A DNA stretch of 64,000 nt from an uncultured Bacteroidales bacterium. Lineage in GTDB: Bacteria; Bacteroidota; Bacteroidia; Bacteroidales; Bacteroidaceae. The stretch is taken from NCBI GenBank assembly GCA_902798685.1, contig CADBXO010000005.1:1-64000 (forward strand), read 5' to 3'. The position numbers and the translations under genes are program-made. Below the pieces are notes generated by a model. That model worked only from the letters and a program-made list of their open reading frames with translations, was not told the origin of the DNA and ran no database searches. Shown in pieces: positions 41,385 through 50,771 of this stretch (position 1 is its first letter; every line of letters starts with the position of its first letter).

Positions 41385-42353
41385 ATGAAGATTGGAATTA
41401 TTGGTGCCGGCTGGATAGCCGACAAGATGGCCGAGACACTCACAGGCCTTGACAGTTCAATGAAGTATGCCATTGCAGCCCGTGATCTGGAACGCGCTCA
41501 GGAGTTCGCAAAGCATTGGGGATTCCAGAAGGCCTACGGCTCATACAAAGAGATGGTCGAGGATCCTGAGGTAGACCTGGTTTACGTTGCCACTCCCCAC
41601 TCCCACCACTTTGAACACGCCAGCCTGGCCATCAACGCCGGCAAGCCCGTCCTCTGCGAGAAGGCATTCACTGCCAATGCACGTGAGGCCGATGCCCTGC
41701 TCAATCTGGCTCACAAGAAAGGAATCTTCATTACTGAGGCTATCTGGACACGCTATATGCCGCTCTCCATGAAGGTAAAGGAGCTGCTCGACTGCGGTGC
41801 CATCGGCCAGCCACGTCTTCTTAACGCAAGCCTTTGCTATATGATGGAGTTCAAGGAGCGCATCCTGCGTCCCGACCTTTGCGGCGGCGCGCTTCTGGAC
41901 CTTGGAGTCTACAGCATCAACTTCTGCCGTATGTACTTTGGGGCCGATATCATCAATGAGAGCACAAACTGCATCAAGAGCGATACCGGAATGGATATGC
42001 ACAACTCAATAAGCTGGTCATACCGTGACGGAAAGATTGCAAACATCCAGTCCAGCACACTCTGCCTTTGCGGTCGTCTGGGCCAGATATGCGGCACCGA
42101 GGGCTATCTGATTGTAGATAATATCAACTGCCCCGAGCGCATAACGGTCTATAACGATTACAAGCCTACGGCTGTCTTTGAAAAGCCTTCGACACAGATA
42201 ACAGGATACGAGTATCAGGTGATAGCCTGCAAGGAAGCCCTTAAGAACGGCTGGCTGGAATCACCGTACATGCCTCATCAGGAGACCCTTGACATCATGA
42301 AAGTCATGGATTCCCTCCGCAAGAAATGGGGTGTCGTATATCCGATGGATTAA
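41385..42353 (+). CDS. Gfo/Idh/MocA family oxidoreductase
   Basis: This 322-residue NAD(P)-dependent dehydrogenase has a Rossmann N-terminus (MKIGIIGAGWIADKMAETL), VYVATPHSHHFEHA, and the EKAFTAN motif (E-K-x catalytic Lys) typical of the family. The C-terminal alpha/beta domain includes GGALLDLGVYSINF. Members oxidise sugars, inositols or trans-dihydrodiols; the substrate is unknown. It follows the esterase gene by 21 nt. Its stop codon overlaps, on the opposite strand, the stop of the FNT gene. Confidence 0.9.
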   Translation: MKIGIIGAGWIADKMAETLTGLDSSMKYAIAARDLERAQEFAKHWGFQKAYGSYKEMVEDPEVDLVYVATPHSHHFEHASLAINAGKPVLCEKAFTANAREADALLNLAHKKGIFITEAIWTRYMPLSMKVKELLDCGAIGQPRLLNASLCYMMEFKERILRPDLCGGALLDLGVYSINFCRMYFGADIINESTNCIKSDTGMDMHNSISWSYRDGKIANIQSSTLCLCGRLGQICGTEGYLIVDNINCPERITVYNDYKPTAVFEKPSTQITGYEYQVIACKEALKNGWLESPYMPHQETLDIMKVMDSLRKKWGVVYPMD

Positions 42354-42958
42354 ACCTTCTCCTCGCCTATCATTATAAAGCGATAGAGGTTGCAGCCTAT
42401 GAAGTTGCCGATAACCAGGCAAACATAGAGCAGCAGCACGCTACCTAAGTTCTCCTTTATGAAACTGAAGGGAACTGTCAGGTAGTAGAAAGCATCTGCT
42501 ATGCAGTGCGGAAATCCGCACAGGATGAACATGGGGACTGCAAAGAGCAGCGGCAGCCACTGGTTACGGCGTGCAAACGTAACTGCTGTAGTCATCAGGA
42601 ATCCGCAACCGATTGCAAGCAGACCGGCTTTTACGGGGCCGATGGCCAGACGTCCGGCCAGGATCTTTTGGGCAGCCTCCTGCAGCGGCATGGGAGAAAC
42701 TCTGGCAAGCAGAGCCACCAGCAGACAACCTATGATATTTCCTACCAGGATAAGCAGCAAGTCACCCACCTGCCCCTTCTCAATGAAACCGGCAGTACCG
42801 GTATAGAGCTTGAGCTTGTAGCAAACCACGGTGATAAGACCGAAAGCGAACATGACGGCACCTACAACACCGCCCAATGCCAGAAAACCGAAACCTGCTA
42901 TTCCTATGCAGATTCCTGCCAGGATAGATGACTTTAAGATTGTACTGAACTTTCCCAT
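42350..42958 (-). CDS. Formate/nitrite transporter (FNT) family channel
   Basis: This 202-residue membrane protein has about six hydrophobic segments and FNT-type features: SSILAGICIGIAGFGFLAL at the start, KLYTGTAGF (the TM2 break motif LYTG) and the central CGFPHCIADAFYY, where FNT channels have GFEHSVAN with the pore His. FNT channels move formate, nitrite, hydrosulfide or acetate. It is shorter than the usual 260-280 residues, mainly at the termini. I used MGKFSTILK; a longer frame would run back through the purF 3' hairpin. Confidence 0.82.
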   Translation of the reverse strand: MGKFSTILKSSILAGICIGIAGFGFLALGGVVGAVMFAFGLITVVCYKLKLYTGTAGFIEKGQVGDLLLILVGNIIGCLLVALLARVSPMPLQEAAQKILAGRLAIGPVKAGLLAIGCGFLMTTAVTFARRNQWLPLLFAVPMFILCGFPHCIADAFYYLTVPFSFIKENLGSVLLLYVCLVIGNFIGCNLYRFIMIGEEKV

Positions 42959-42990
42959 ATTCAAAGAATTATGGCGCAAAGTAAAGAAAA

Positions 42991-43023
42991 TAGTACCAAA
43001 CGGAACCGTCCCCAATGGTACTA
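42991..43023 (-). repeat. Palindromic element B at the purF 3' end, probable terminator
   Basis: On the minus strand TAGTACCA pairs with TGGTACTA across an interior that includes ACGG-TT-CCGT, followed by TTTTC. The first arm contains the purF stop codon TAG. Its sequence resembles elements A and C, so it is probably one of a dispersed family serving here as terminator. Confidence 0.65.
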
Positions 43024-44409
43024 CTTTTCAACAGCGTGACCGTAGAGGTTTGTGGGGTAATCACCGTTGAAGCAGGCGGTGCAGAGCTGGCACTTCTCCA
43101 TTGAGCGGCCGGAAGCTTTGTACAGGGCTTCAAGTGAGAGATAATAGAGCGAATCGGCTCCTATGTAGTCACGGATCTCCTCGACTGAATGCTTGGCACC
43201 GATAAGTTCCTCGTATGTGCCGGTGTCCACGCCGTAGTAGCAGGGATATGCGTACTTGGGGCTTGCTATGCAGACATGGACCTCGGTGGCTCCTGCCTCA
43301 CGCAGCATACGTACAATCTGACGCGATGTGGTTCCGCGAACAATTGAATCATCAATCAGAATCACACGCTTGCCGTTCACGATACTGCGCACGGGTGACA
43401 GCTTCATCTTGACACCCTTGTCACGAAGTTCCTGGGCCGGCTGGATGAACGTACGGCCTACGTATTTGCTCTTGAGCAGACCCATCTCATACGGAATGCC
43501 GCTGGCCTCAGCGTAACCCATTGCGGCGCTCAGGCTTGAATCAGGCACGCCTACAACGATATCAGCCTCAACAGGATGCTCCTCGTAAAGCAGGCGGCCA
43601 GAGAGCTTACGGAAAGAATGTACGTTGCAGCCCTCAATGTCACTGTCCGGACGTGCAAAATAGATGTACTCCATAACGCACATACGGTTGCTCTTGAGCT
43701 TTGAATAGTCATTGGAGCGTATGCCGTGATGATCTATTGATATAACCTCACCGGGATTAACGTCACGGATGAATTCGGCGCCGATGGCATCGAACGCGCA
43801 GGTCTCGCTTGCAACCACATAACCGTTGCCCAGCTTGGCAATTGAGAGCGGATGGAATCCGTACTTGTCACGGCAGGCATAGATGCGGTTGGGAGTCATT
43901 ATTACCAGTGAGAAGGCACCCTCAATCATATTCAGGGCGTTGATGATATTGACAATCCTGTCCTCCTCGCTGGGATCCTTCTTGATCAGATGGGCAAAGA
44001 GCTCACTGTCAGAGGTGGTCTGCAGCAGGCTGCCGCGACGTTCAAGATAATAGCGTAACTCCTTGGAGTTGATGATATTACCGTTGTGTGCTATAGCAAA
44101 GTTACCCGTGTAATGATGGAATGTGAACGGCTGGATGTTCTCCATTCCGCCCACATTGGTAGTCGGATAACGTACGTGGCCGATGGCTATGTTTCCGGTC
44201 AGTTCATCAAGATGCTTCTGGCCGAATATCTCAATCACCAGACCGGCGCCCTTGTGCAGGTGGAACTGCCCCTCTGAATCGGCCGATACTATACCGCAAC
44301 CCTGCTGACCTCTGTGCTGCAGGCTGTGCAGTGCATAATAGGCATACTGTGCGGCGTTCTCCACACCGTAGATGCCAAATACTCCACATTCGTGATGCAA
44401 TTCCTCCAT
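43021..44409 (-). CDS. purF: Amidophosphoribosyltransferase
   Basis: PurF makes phosphoribosylamine from PRPP and glutamine, the first step of purine synthesis. A short propeptide MEELHHE precedes the nucleophile Cys8 in CGVFGIYG. LQHRGQQGCG, GHVRYPTTN and HNGNIIN complete the glutaminase, and ILIDDSIVRGTTS is the PRPP motif. Four Cys in Fe-S ligand positions (MCVMEY, YPCYYG, CQLC) place it in the Bacillus-like cluster type. It is last in the gltB-to-purF operon, 10 nt after carB. Confidence 0.96.
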   Translation of the reverse strand: MEELHHECGVFGIYGVENAAQYAYYALHSLQHRGQQGCGIVSADSEGQFHLHKGAGLVIEIFGQKHLDELTGNIAIGHVRYPTTNVGGMENIQPFTFHHYTGNFAIAHNGNIINSKELRYYLERRGSLLQTTSDSELFAHLIKKDPSEEDRIVNIINALNMIEGAFSLVIMTPNRIYACRDKYGFHPLSIAKLGNGYVVASETCAFDAIGAEFIRDVNPGEVISIDHHGIRSNDYSKLKSNRMCVMEYIYFARPDSDIEGCNVHSFRKLSGRLLYEEHPVEADIVVGVPDSSLSAAMGYAEASGIPYEMGLLKSKYVGRTFIQPAQELRDKGVKMKLSPVRSIVNGKRVILIDDSIVRGTTSRQIVRMLREAGATEVHVCIASPKYAYPCYYGVDTGTYEELIGAKHSVEEIRDYIGADSLYYLSLEALYKASGRSMEKCQLCTACFNGDYPTNLYGHAVEK

Positions 44410-44419
44410 ATCCGGTTAT

Positions 44420-47400
44420 TTATACGTATTCGTCAATTCTCTTTATAGCCAGTCCGTCAACACCGATCTTGCAGAACGCATAGATGAATGCGCTTGCCTG
44501 ACGTGCGTTGGTAATGAGCGGAATGTTGAAGTCAACGGCTGTACGCCTGATCTGATATCCGTTCTGAAGCTCACGTGCTGTATTGTTCTTGGGGATATTG
44601 ATAGCCAGGTCAATCTTACCGCCGCGCATATAGTCAATTACGTTAGGCTTCTCCTCTGAATCCGGCCAGTGAAGCACCTCCTTGACGGTTATGCCGTTCT
44701 CCTCAAGGAACTTGGCGGTACCGCTGGTGGCGTACAGGTTATAGCCGTAATCACTGAGTATGCGTGCTGCATCCAGCAGGTCGATCTTGGACTTTGTCGG
44801 GCCCGATGAGAGCAGGACGCCCTTCTCCTTTGAAGGAACGCGAGTGCCTACAGATATCATACTCTTGAGCAGAGCCTCATGGTAGTTGTCACCTATGCAG
44901 GCAACCTCACCCGTTGAAGCCATGTCTACGCCCAGTATAGGATCGGCCTTGAGAAGACGTGCAAATGAGAACTGTGAGCACTTGACACCCACGTAGTCAA
45001 TATCGGCAAACGTCTTACCAAAGGGCTCAACCTCCTTGCCCAGCATGATCTCTGTAGCCATGCCGATGAAGTTGAACTTGGTGATCTTGCTTACGAACGG
45101 GAAGCTTCGTGAAGCACGCAGGTTACACTCGATAACCTTGATGCTGTTCTCCTTGGCCAGGAACTGTATGTTGAAGGGACCTGAGATGTTCAGGGCACCT
45201 GCAATCTTCTTGGATATCTTCTTGATCTGACGGATGGTCTCGTAGTAGAGCTTCTGAGCCGGGAATACCACGGTAGCGTCACCAGAGTGAACGCCGGCAA
45301 ACTCAATGTGCTCGCTGATGGCGTAGCACTTGATTACACCGTTCTGAGCCACGGCATCAATCTCAACCTCCTTGGCACGCTGAAGGAACTCGGTAACCAC
45401 AACGGGATGCTCCTGACTTACCACAGCTGCATTATTAAGGGCTGTCTCTAGCTCTGCACGGTCACTTACCACGCGCATTGCAGCACCTGAGAGCACGTAT
45501 GAAGGACGGATGAGCACAGGCAGACCCACCTCATCTACAAAACTCCAGATGTCATCCATGCTGGTAAGCTCCTTCCAACGCGGCTGGTCAATACCCAGAG
45601 AGTCACACATCTCGGAGAACTTCTGACGGTCCTCAGCCATATCGATTGACTTGGCCGATGTTCCCAGGATATTCACGCCCTCGTGGTCAAGCAGCAGCGC
45701 CAGGTTGTTTGGAATCTGTCCGCCGGTTGATACGATAACGCCCTTGGGAGCCTCCAGATCGCATATATCAAGTACACGCTCCAGTGTCAGTTCATCAAAG
45801 AACAGACGGTCACATGTATCATAATCGGTACTTACAGTCTCAGGATTGTAGTTGATCATCACTGAACGGTAACCCATCTCCTGAATCTTCTTTACGGCAG
45901 CCACACCGCACCAGTCAAACTCAACGCTTGAACCGATTCGGTAAGCACCGCTACCCAGAACAATTACGGACTTGCCGTCCTGCTCAAACTGAACATCGTT
46001 CTCTGAGCCGTTATAAGTCAGATAGAGGTAGTTGGTAAAGGCGGGATACTCACCGGCCAGCGTATCAATCTGCTTTACAACCGGCAGAATGCCCAGACCC
46101 TTGCGGTATTTGCGTACTGCAGCCTGTTTCTCATGCGGATTGAGCTTGTCACCGGCAATGGTGATCTTACCAATCTGATAGTCGCTGAATCCCATGCACT
46201 TGGCCTCACGCAGCAAGTCCTCGCTTACCTTCTCAAGACCTCCTGCAGCAGCCAGCTGCTCCTTAATATTGTGGATGTTTGCCAGACGGCACAGGAACCA
46301 CTTGTCAATCTTGGTAAGGTCATGCAGCTTGTCAACGGTATAACCCTGAGCAAATGCCTGCTCAATGGCCGGCAGACGACGGTCGGTAGGATTGACCAGC
46401 TCGGCCTCAATATCGGGAACGTTGACGTTGTTGCCAACGAATCCGTGCAGGCCCTGACCGACCATACGCATACCCTTCTGGATAGCCTCCTCAAAGGTGC
46501 GTCCTATTGACATAACCTCACCGACAGACTTCATTGAAGAGCCTATCAGACGTGAAACACCCTCAAACTTACCCAGGTCCCAACGAGGTATCTTACATAC
46601 CACGTAGTCCAGAGCGGGTTCAAAGCAGGCCGATGTAACCTTGGTTACAGAGTTGGGAATTTCATCCAAGCCATAACCCAGACCCAGTTTAGCAGCAACA
46701 AATGCCAGAGGATAACCTGTAGCCTTTGAAGCCAGGGCCGATGAGCGGCTCAGACGTGCGTTAACCTCAATCACGCGGTAATCATCAGAGTTGGGATCCA
46801 GAGCATACTGGACGTTGCACTCTCCTACTATACCCACGTGACGTATGATGTCGATTGCTATGCGGCGCAGCTTGTGGTACTCATGGTCGCTGAGTGTCTG
46901 TGACGGAGCCACAACCACACTCTCACCGGTATGGATACCCAGCGGGTCGAAGTTCTCCATGTTGCAGACCGTGATGCAGTTGTCATAACGGTCACGTACA
47001 ACCTCGTACTCAATCTCCTTCCAGCCCTTGAGTGACTCCTCGACCAGAATCTGCGGAGAATATGAGAATGCTGATGCTGCAACCTTCTTGAGTTCCTCAT
47101 CATTGGAGCAGAATCCTGAACCCAGACCGCCAAGTGTATAAGCGGCACGTACGATTACGGGATAACCTATCTCCTTTACAACCTTGAGGGCCTCCTCCAT
47201 ATTGTTGACAGCCTCACTGCGAGGTGTCTTGACGCCGATTGAGCGCATCATATCGGCAAACAGTTCACGGTCCTCAGTGTTGATGATGGCCTGAACCGGA
47301 GTACCCAATACCTTGATGCCGTATTTCTCCAGAATACCGCTCTGGTACAGCTCAACGCCGCAGTTCAGGGCTGTCTGACCGCCGAATGCAAGCATGATGC

Positions 47401-47644
47401 CGTCGGGATGCTCCTTCTGGATAACCTTCTCCACGAAAGCAGGAGTGATGGGCAGGTAATAGATGGCATCGGCCACACCCTCGGATGTCTGGACCGTAGC
47501 CACATTGGGATTTATAAGGATTGTGAACTTGCCATCCTCACGCAGAGCCTTGAGGGCCTGTGAACCGGAATAGTCAAACTCACCTGACTGACCTATCTTG
47601 AGTGCTCCTGAACCGAGCACAAGTACTCTCTTCACATCTTCCAT
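44420..47644 (-). CDS. carB: Carbamoyl-phosphate synthase large subunit
   Basis: This 1074-residue CarB makes carbamoyl phosphate for arginine and pyrimidine synthesis. Two homologous ATP-grasp halves are visible: KRVLVLGSGALKIGQSGEFD in the first and VIVLGSGAYRIGSSVEFDWC in the second. AYTLGGLGSGF and SYVLSGAAM mark the glycine loops, and a C-terminal MGS-type allosteric domain contains GYNLYATSGTAKFLEENG. Length and order are standard. It follows carA by four bases and precedes purF by 10, so glutamine-dependent pyrimidine and purine entry enzymes share a transcript. Confidence 0.97.
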   Translation of the reverse strand: MEDVKRVLVLGSGALKIGQSGEFDYSGSQALKALREDGKFTILINPNVATVQTSEGVADAIYYLPITPAFVEKVIQKEHPDGIMLAFGGQTALNCGVELYQSGILEKYGIKVLGTPVQAIINTEDRELFADMMRSIGVKTPRSEAVNNMEEALKVVKEIGYPVIVRAAYTLGGLGSGFCSNDEELKKVAASAFSYSPQILVEESLKGWKEIEYEVVRDRYDNCITVCNMENFDPLGIHTGESVVVAPSQTLSDHEYHKLRRIAIDIIRHVGIVGECNVQYALDPNSDDYRVIEVNARLSRSSALASKATGYPLAFVAAKLGLGYGLDEIPNSVTKVTSACFEPALDYVVCKIPRWDLGKFEGVSRLIGSSMKSVGEVMSIGRTFEEAIQKGMRMVGQGLHGFVGNNVNVPDIEAELVNPTDRRLPAIEQAFAQGYTVDKLHDLTKIDKWFLCRLANIHNIKEQLAAAGGLEKVSEDLLREAKCMGFSDYQIGKITIAGDKLNPHEKQAAVRKYRKGLGILPVVKQIDTLAGEYPAFTNYLYLTYNGSENDVQFEQDGKSVIVLGSGAYRIGSSVEFDWCGVAAVKKIQEMGYRSVMINYNPETVSTDYDTCDRLFFDELTLERVLDICDLEAPKGVIVSTGGQIPNNLALLLDHEGVNILGTSAKSIDMAEDRQKFSEMCDSLGIDQPRWKELTSMDDIWSFVDEVGLPVLIRPSYVLSGAAMRVVSDRAELETALNNAAVVSQEHPVVVTEFLQRAKEVEIDAVAQNGVIKCYAISEHIEFAGVHSGDATVVFPAQKLYYETIRQIKKISKKIAGALNISGPFNIQFLAKENSIKVIECNLRASRSFPFVSKITKFNFIGMATEIMLGKEVEPFGKTFADIDYVGVKCSQFSFARLLKADPILGVDMASTGEVACIGDNYHEALLKSMISVGTRVPSKEKGVLLSSGPTKSKIDLLDAARILSDYGYNLYATSGTAKFLEENGITVKEVLHWPDSEEKPNVIDYMRGGKIDLAINIPKNNTARELQNGYQIRRTAVDFNIPLITNARQASAFIYAFCKIGVDGLAIKRIDEYV

Positions 47645-47648
47645 AGCA

Positions 47649-48728
47649 TCATTTCTTTGAATAGTTCTTCATGTTTTCAACAAACAGACCGAACAGGTTG
47701 CCTGTATCGGTAGGTCCGCTCGATGCCTCAGGATGGAACTGGGTTGAGAAGAAAGGCTTTGTCTTATGCTTGATACCCTCATTGGTACCGTCGTTCAGGT
47801 TCTCGAACATACGCTCCCAGTCTGAAGGAAGTGTATTGTCATCGATGGCAAAGCCGTGGTTCTGTGATGTCACAAAGCACTTGTGAGTGCCCGGAATGCG
47901 TACGGTCTGGTTGTGACCGCGATGACCGTATTTGAGCTTGTATGTCTTGGCGCCTGCGGCAAGAGCCAGAAGCTGGTTGCCAAGGCAGATACCCATGATG
48001 GGACGGTCCTGCTGGAGAGCCTTGCGGATATGCTCAACGGTTACACCGCACATTGCAGGGTCACCGGGGCCGTTAGAGATGAACAGACCGTCATAATCCT
48101 CGTTTGAGAAGTCATTATCCCAAGGTACGCGCTTGATCTGAACGTCATAGTCAAGCAGGCAGCGCAGGATGTTGTTCTTCATTCCGCAGTCTACCATGAG
48201 CACCTTGTACTTGCCGTTTCCGTAGTGCTTGATCTCGGGGCATGAAACCTGAGCTACCAGGTTGTCCTTGTTGGGATCATAGAACGGAATATCCTCATCA
48301 CCGAATACTATCTTGCCCAGCATGGCGCCTTTCTCACGCAGACGCTTGGTAAGAGCTCTTGTGTCAATGCCGTAGATTCCGGGAACCTCCCACTTCTTAA
48401 GCCATTCACCAAGACTCTTGGCCGAGTCCCAATGGCTGTATTCAGCCGAATACTGAGAAATGACAAGAGCCGAACACTGAATTCTGTCCGACTCATAGAA
48501 CTTGGAAATGCCATTGACTACCTCGTCACCGGGAACTCCGTAATTGCCTATCAAAGGGAATGTAGGCACCAGGATCTGTCCCTTGTATGACGGGTCACTC
48601 AAACTCTCCGGATAACCGGTCATGGCTGTGTAGAAGACCAACTCGCCCGATACGGACTTCTCGTAGCCGAACGAGCGGCCACGGTACCGGGTACCGTCTT
48701 CAAGAATAAGAACTGCTTCTCTGTCCAT
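47649..48728 (-). CDS. carA: Carbamoyl-phosphate synthase small subunit
   Basis: This 359-residue CarA is the glutaminase subunit that feeds ammonia to CarB. The N-terminal CarA-specific domain begins LILEDGTRYRGRSFGYEKSV. The class I amidotransferase domain has the nucleophile in IMGICLGNQLLALAAGAKTY and the His-Glu pair in STQFHPEASSGP. It starts 9 nt after dapL and ends 4 nt before carB. Confidence 0.97.
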   Translation of the reverse strand: MDREAVLILEDGTRYRGRSFGYEKSVSGELVFYTAMTGYPESLSDPSYKGQILVPTFPLIGNYGVPGDEVVNGISKFYESDRIQCSALVISQYSAEYSHWDSAKSLGEWLKKWEVPGIYGIDTRALTKRLREKGAMLGKIVFGDEDIPFYDPNKDNLVAQVSCPEIKHYGNGKYKVLMVDCGMKNNILRCLLDYDVQIKRVPWDNDFSNEDYDGLFISNGPGDPAMCGVTVEHIRKALQQDRPIMGICLGNQLLALAAGAKTYKLKYGHRGHNQTVRIPGTHKCFVTSQNHGFAIDDNTLPSDWERMFENLNDGTNEGIKHKTKPFFSTQFHPEASSGPTDTGNLFGLFVENMKNYSKK

Positions 48729-48737
48729 CTATCTTTA

Positions 48738-49934
48738 TTACAATATCTTCTTTATTCTCTCCATGGCCTCGATGGTACGCTGTCGGTCAGCAAACGATGT
48801 TATGCGGAACCAACCTTCGCCGGCAGGACCGAATCCCGATCCCGGGGTAACCACTACCCCCGCCTCTCCAAGCAGCCTGTCAAAGAACTCCCACGAACTG
48901 ATGCCGCCCGGAGTCTGAGCCCAGATATAGGGAGCGTTCTCACCGCCCAGGGCTTTCAGGCCTGCCTCATTGAGGCTTTGACGAATTATGCGTGCCGTTT
49001 CAAGGTAATAATCTATTGTGGAGCGTATCTGTTTCTGACCCTCGGGTGTGTAGACAGCCAGCGCTCCGCACTGTGATATGTAAGATGCGCCGTTGAACTT
49101 GCAGCTCTGCCTGCGCTCCCACATTCCGTTCAGTGCAATCTTTCCGCCGTTACCGTCACTTACCTCAAGCTCGCGTGGCACTACCGTATAACCGCAACGT
49201 ACACCAGTGAATCCCGCTGTCTTTGAAAAACTTCGGAACTCAATTGCGCACTTCTTGGCTCCCTCAATCTCGTAGATTGAATGGGGAATTAGGGGATCAC
49301 GGATGAATGCTTCATAAGCGGAGTCGTACATAATCAGAGAACCGTTCTCCAAGGCATAATCGACCCACTTTTTGAGCTTGTCTCGGGTAATAACTGCACC
49401 CGTCGGATTATTCGGGTAGCAAAGATACACAATATCCAGCTTTTCTGTAGGGATATCGCCCGTAAATCCGTTCTCTTCATTGCAAATAATGTACTTGATG
49501 TTGAAACCGCGCATCAGGTTGGTATCGACATATACCGGATATACAGGATCGGTAATGCCAACCAGGTTATCTGAAGAGAGAATATCACCTATGTTACCGG
49601 TGTCGCTCTTGGCTCCGTCATTGATGAAAATGTCCTCGGCAGTGAGCTCTACGCCAAGGGGTGCATAATCACCTTTAACTATAGCTTCCCTGAGCCACTG
49701 ATAACCGCGCTCAGGGCCGTAACCGTGGAATGTGGACTTATCGGCACACTCGTCGACAGCCTTGTGCATGGCATCAATCACAGCGGGTGCAAGCGGACGG
49801 GTTACGTCGCCTATACCCATGCGGATGATGTCAGCCTCGGGGTGTTTCTCACTGAAAGCCGCAACTCTCTTGGCAATGTCAAGAAAGAGGTACCTCTGCG
49901 GCAGTTTTGCAAAGTTCAGATTAGCTTTTACCAT
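48738..49934 (-). CDS. dapL: LL-diaminopimelate aminotransferase
   Basis: DapL converts tetrahydrodipicolinate directly to LL-diaminopimelate using glutamate as amino donor, bypassing the succinylase or acetylase routes. The fold-type I PLP enzyme has [20 protein letters not shown] near the start, [11 protein letters not shown], and the PLP Lys in [17 protein letters not shown]. At 398 residues it is close to the family norm of about 410. Its start overlaps the dapF stop as TAATG, so the two consecutive DAP-pathway enzymes are coupled. Confidence 0.96.
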   Translation of the reverse strand: MVKANLNFAKLPQRYLFLDIAKRVAAFSEKHPEADIIRMGIGDVTRPLAPAVIDAMHKAVDECADKSTFHGYGPERGYQWLREAIVKGDYAPLGVELTAEDIFINDGAKSDTGNIGDILSSDNLVGITDPVYPVYVDTNLMRGFNIKYIICNEENGFTGDIPTEKLDIVYLCYPNNPTGAVITRDKLKKWVDYALENGSLIMYDSAYEAFIRDPLIPHSIYEIEGAKKCAIEFRSFSKTAGFTGVRCGYTVVPRELEVSDGNGGKIALNGMWERRQSCKFNGASYISQCGALAVYTPEGQKQIRSTIDYYLETARIIRQSLNEAGLKALGGENAPYIWAQTPGGISSWEFFDRLLGEAGVVVTPGSGFGPAGEGWFRITSFADRQRTIEAMERIKKIL

Positions 49935-50770
49935 TATTCTGTAACAGTTCCGTCAAATACAAATTCGGCAGCACCGGTCATAAGGACCTCCTTAGTCTGG
50001 GGATCCCATTTGACATTCAGTGTACCGCCGTCCATTATCACATCACAACCGTCGGCATCAGTATATCCCTGCATGGCCGATGCAACCGCCGTAGCGCATG
50101 CACCTGTACCGCAGGCAAACGTAATGCCGCTGCCGCGCTCCCAGACACGCATACGGATGTGCTTGCGGTCAATCACCTGGGCGAACTCGATGTTGGCACG
50201 GTCCGGGAACATCTTATGATGCTCCATCAGAGGACCCACCTCCGATACTCTTGACTTCTCGGCATCCTTCACGAACATAACCAGATGCGGATTGCCCATA
50301 TCGATGGCTGAGCAAACGGTAGGACCTTCACCCACATTGAGTGTCTCGCCTACCAGCGTGCCTGAACCGTGATTCACCTTAAGCGGCAGACCCTGGCCCA
50401 TGTTTACGGTAACCATATCCACAGTACCGTCAGAGTCCAGATGCAGCTTGAGCACCTTTATTCCTGAAAGGGTCTCAAGCCTGATCTCGGTCTTATCGGT
50501 CAAACCCTTGTCATGAAGGAATTTACCGACACAACGCGCACCGTTTCCGCACATGCGTGCCTCAGAGCCGTCAGCATTGAAAATGCGCATGCTGAAATCG
50601 GCAATGGCTGACTTACCTATCATGATAAGTCCGTCTGAGCCGATGCCCTTACGGCGGTCACTCCAGCGTATGGAGAACTGCTCGGGATTGCTTATGGGGC
50701 ACTCCATGACATTGACATAGATGTAGTCATTGCCAAGGCCCTGCATCTTTGTGAAACGGATCACGCTCAT
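49934..50770 (-). CDS. dapF: Diaminopimelate epimerase
   Basis: DapF isomerises LL- to meso-diaminopimelate, the lysine and peptidoglycan precursor. The two catalytic Cys lie in [12 protein letters not shown] and in [14 protein letters not shown]. The start [16 protein letters not shown] was chosen because it lies one base after the gltD stop; a longer frame runs into gltD. The length of 278 residues is normal. Placing dapF and dapL inside a glutamate/glutamine operon is notable because the DapL donor is glutamate. Confidence 0.96.
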   Translation of the reverse strand: MSVIRFTKMQGLGNDYIYVNVMECPISNPEQFSIRWSDRRKGIGSDGLIMIGKSAIADFSMRIFNADGSEARMCGNGARCVGKFLHDKGLTDKTEIRLETLSGIKVLKLHLDSDGTVDMVTVNMGQGLPLKVNHGSGTLVGETLNVGEGPTVCSAIDMGNPHLVMFVKDAEKSRVSEVGPLMEHHKMFPDRANIEFAQVIDRKHIRMRVWERGSGITFACGTGACATAVASAMQGYTDADGCDVIMDGGTLNVKWDPQTKEVLMTGAAEFVFDGTVTE

Positions 50771-50771
50771 A

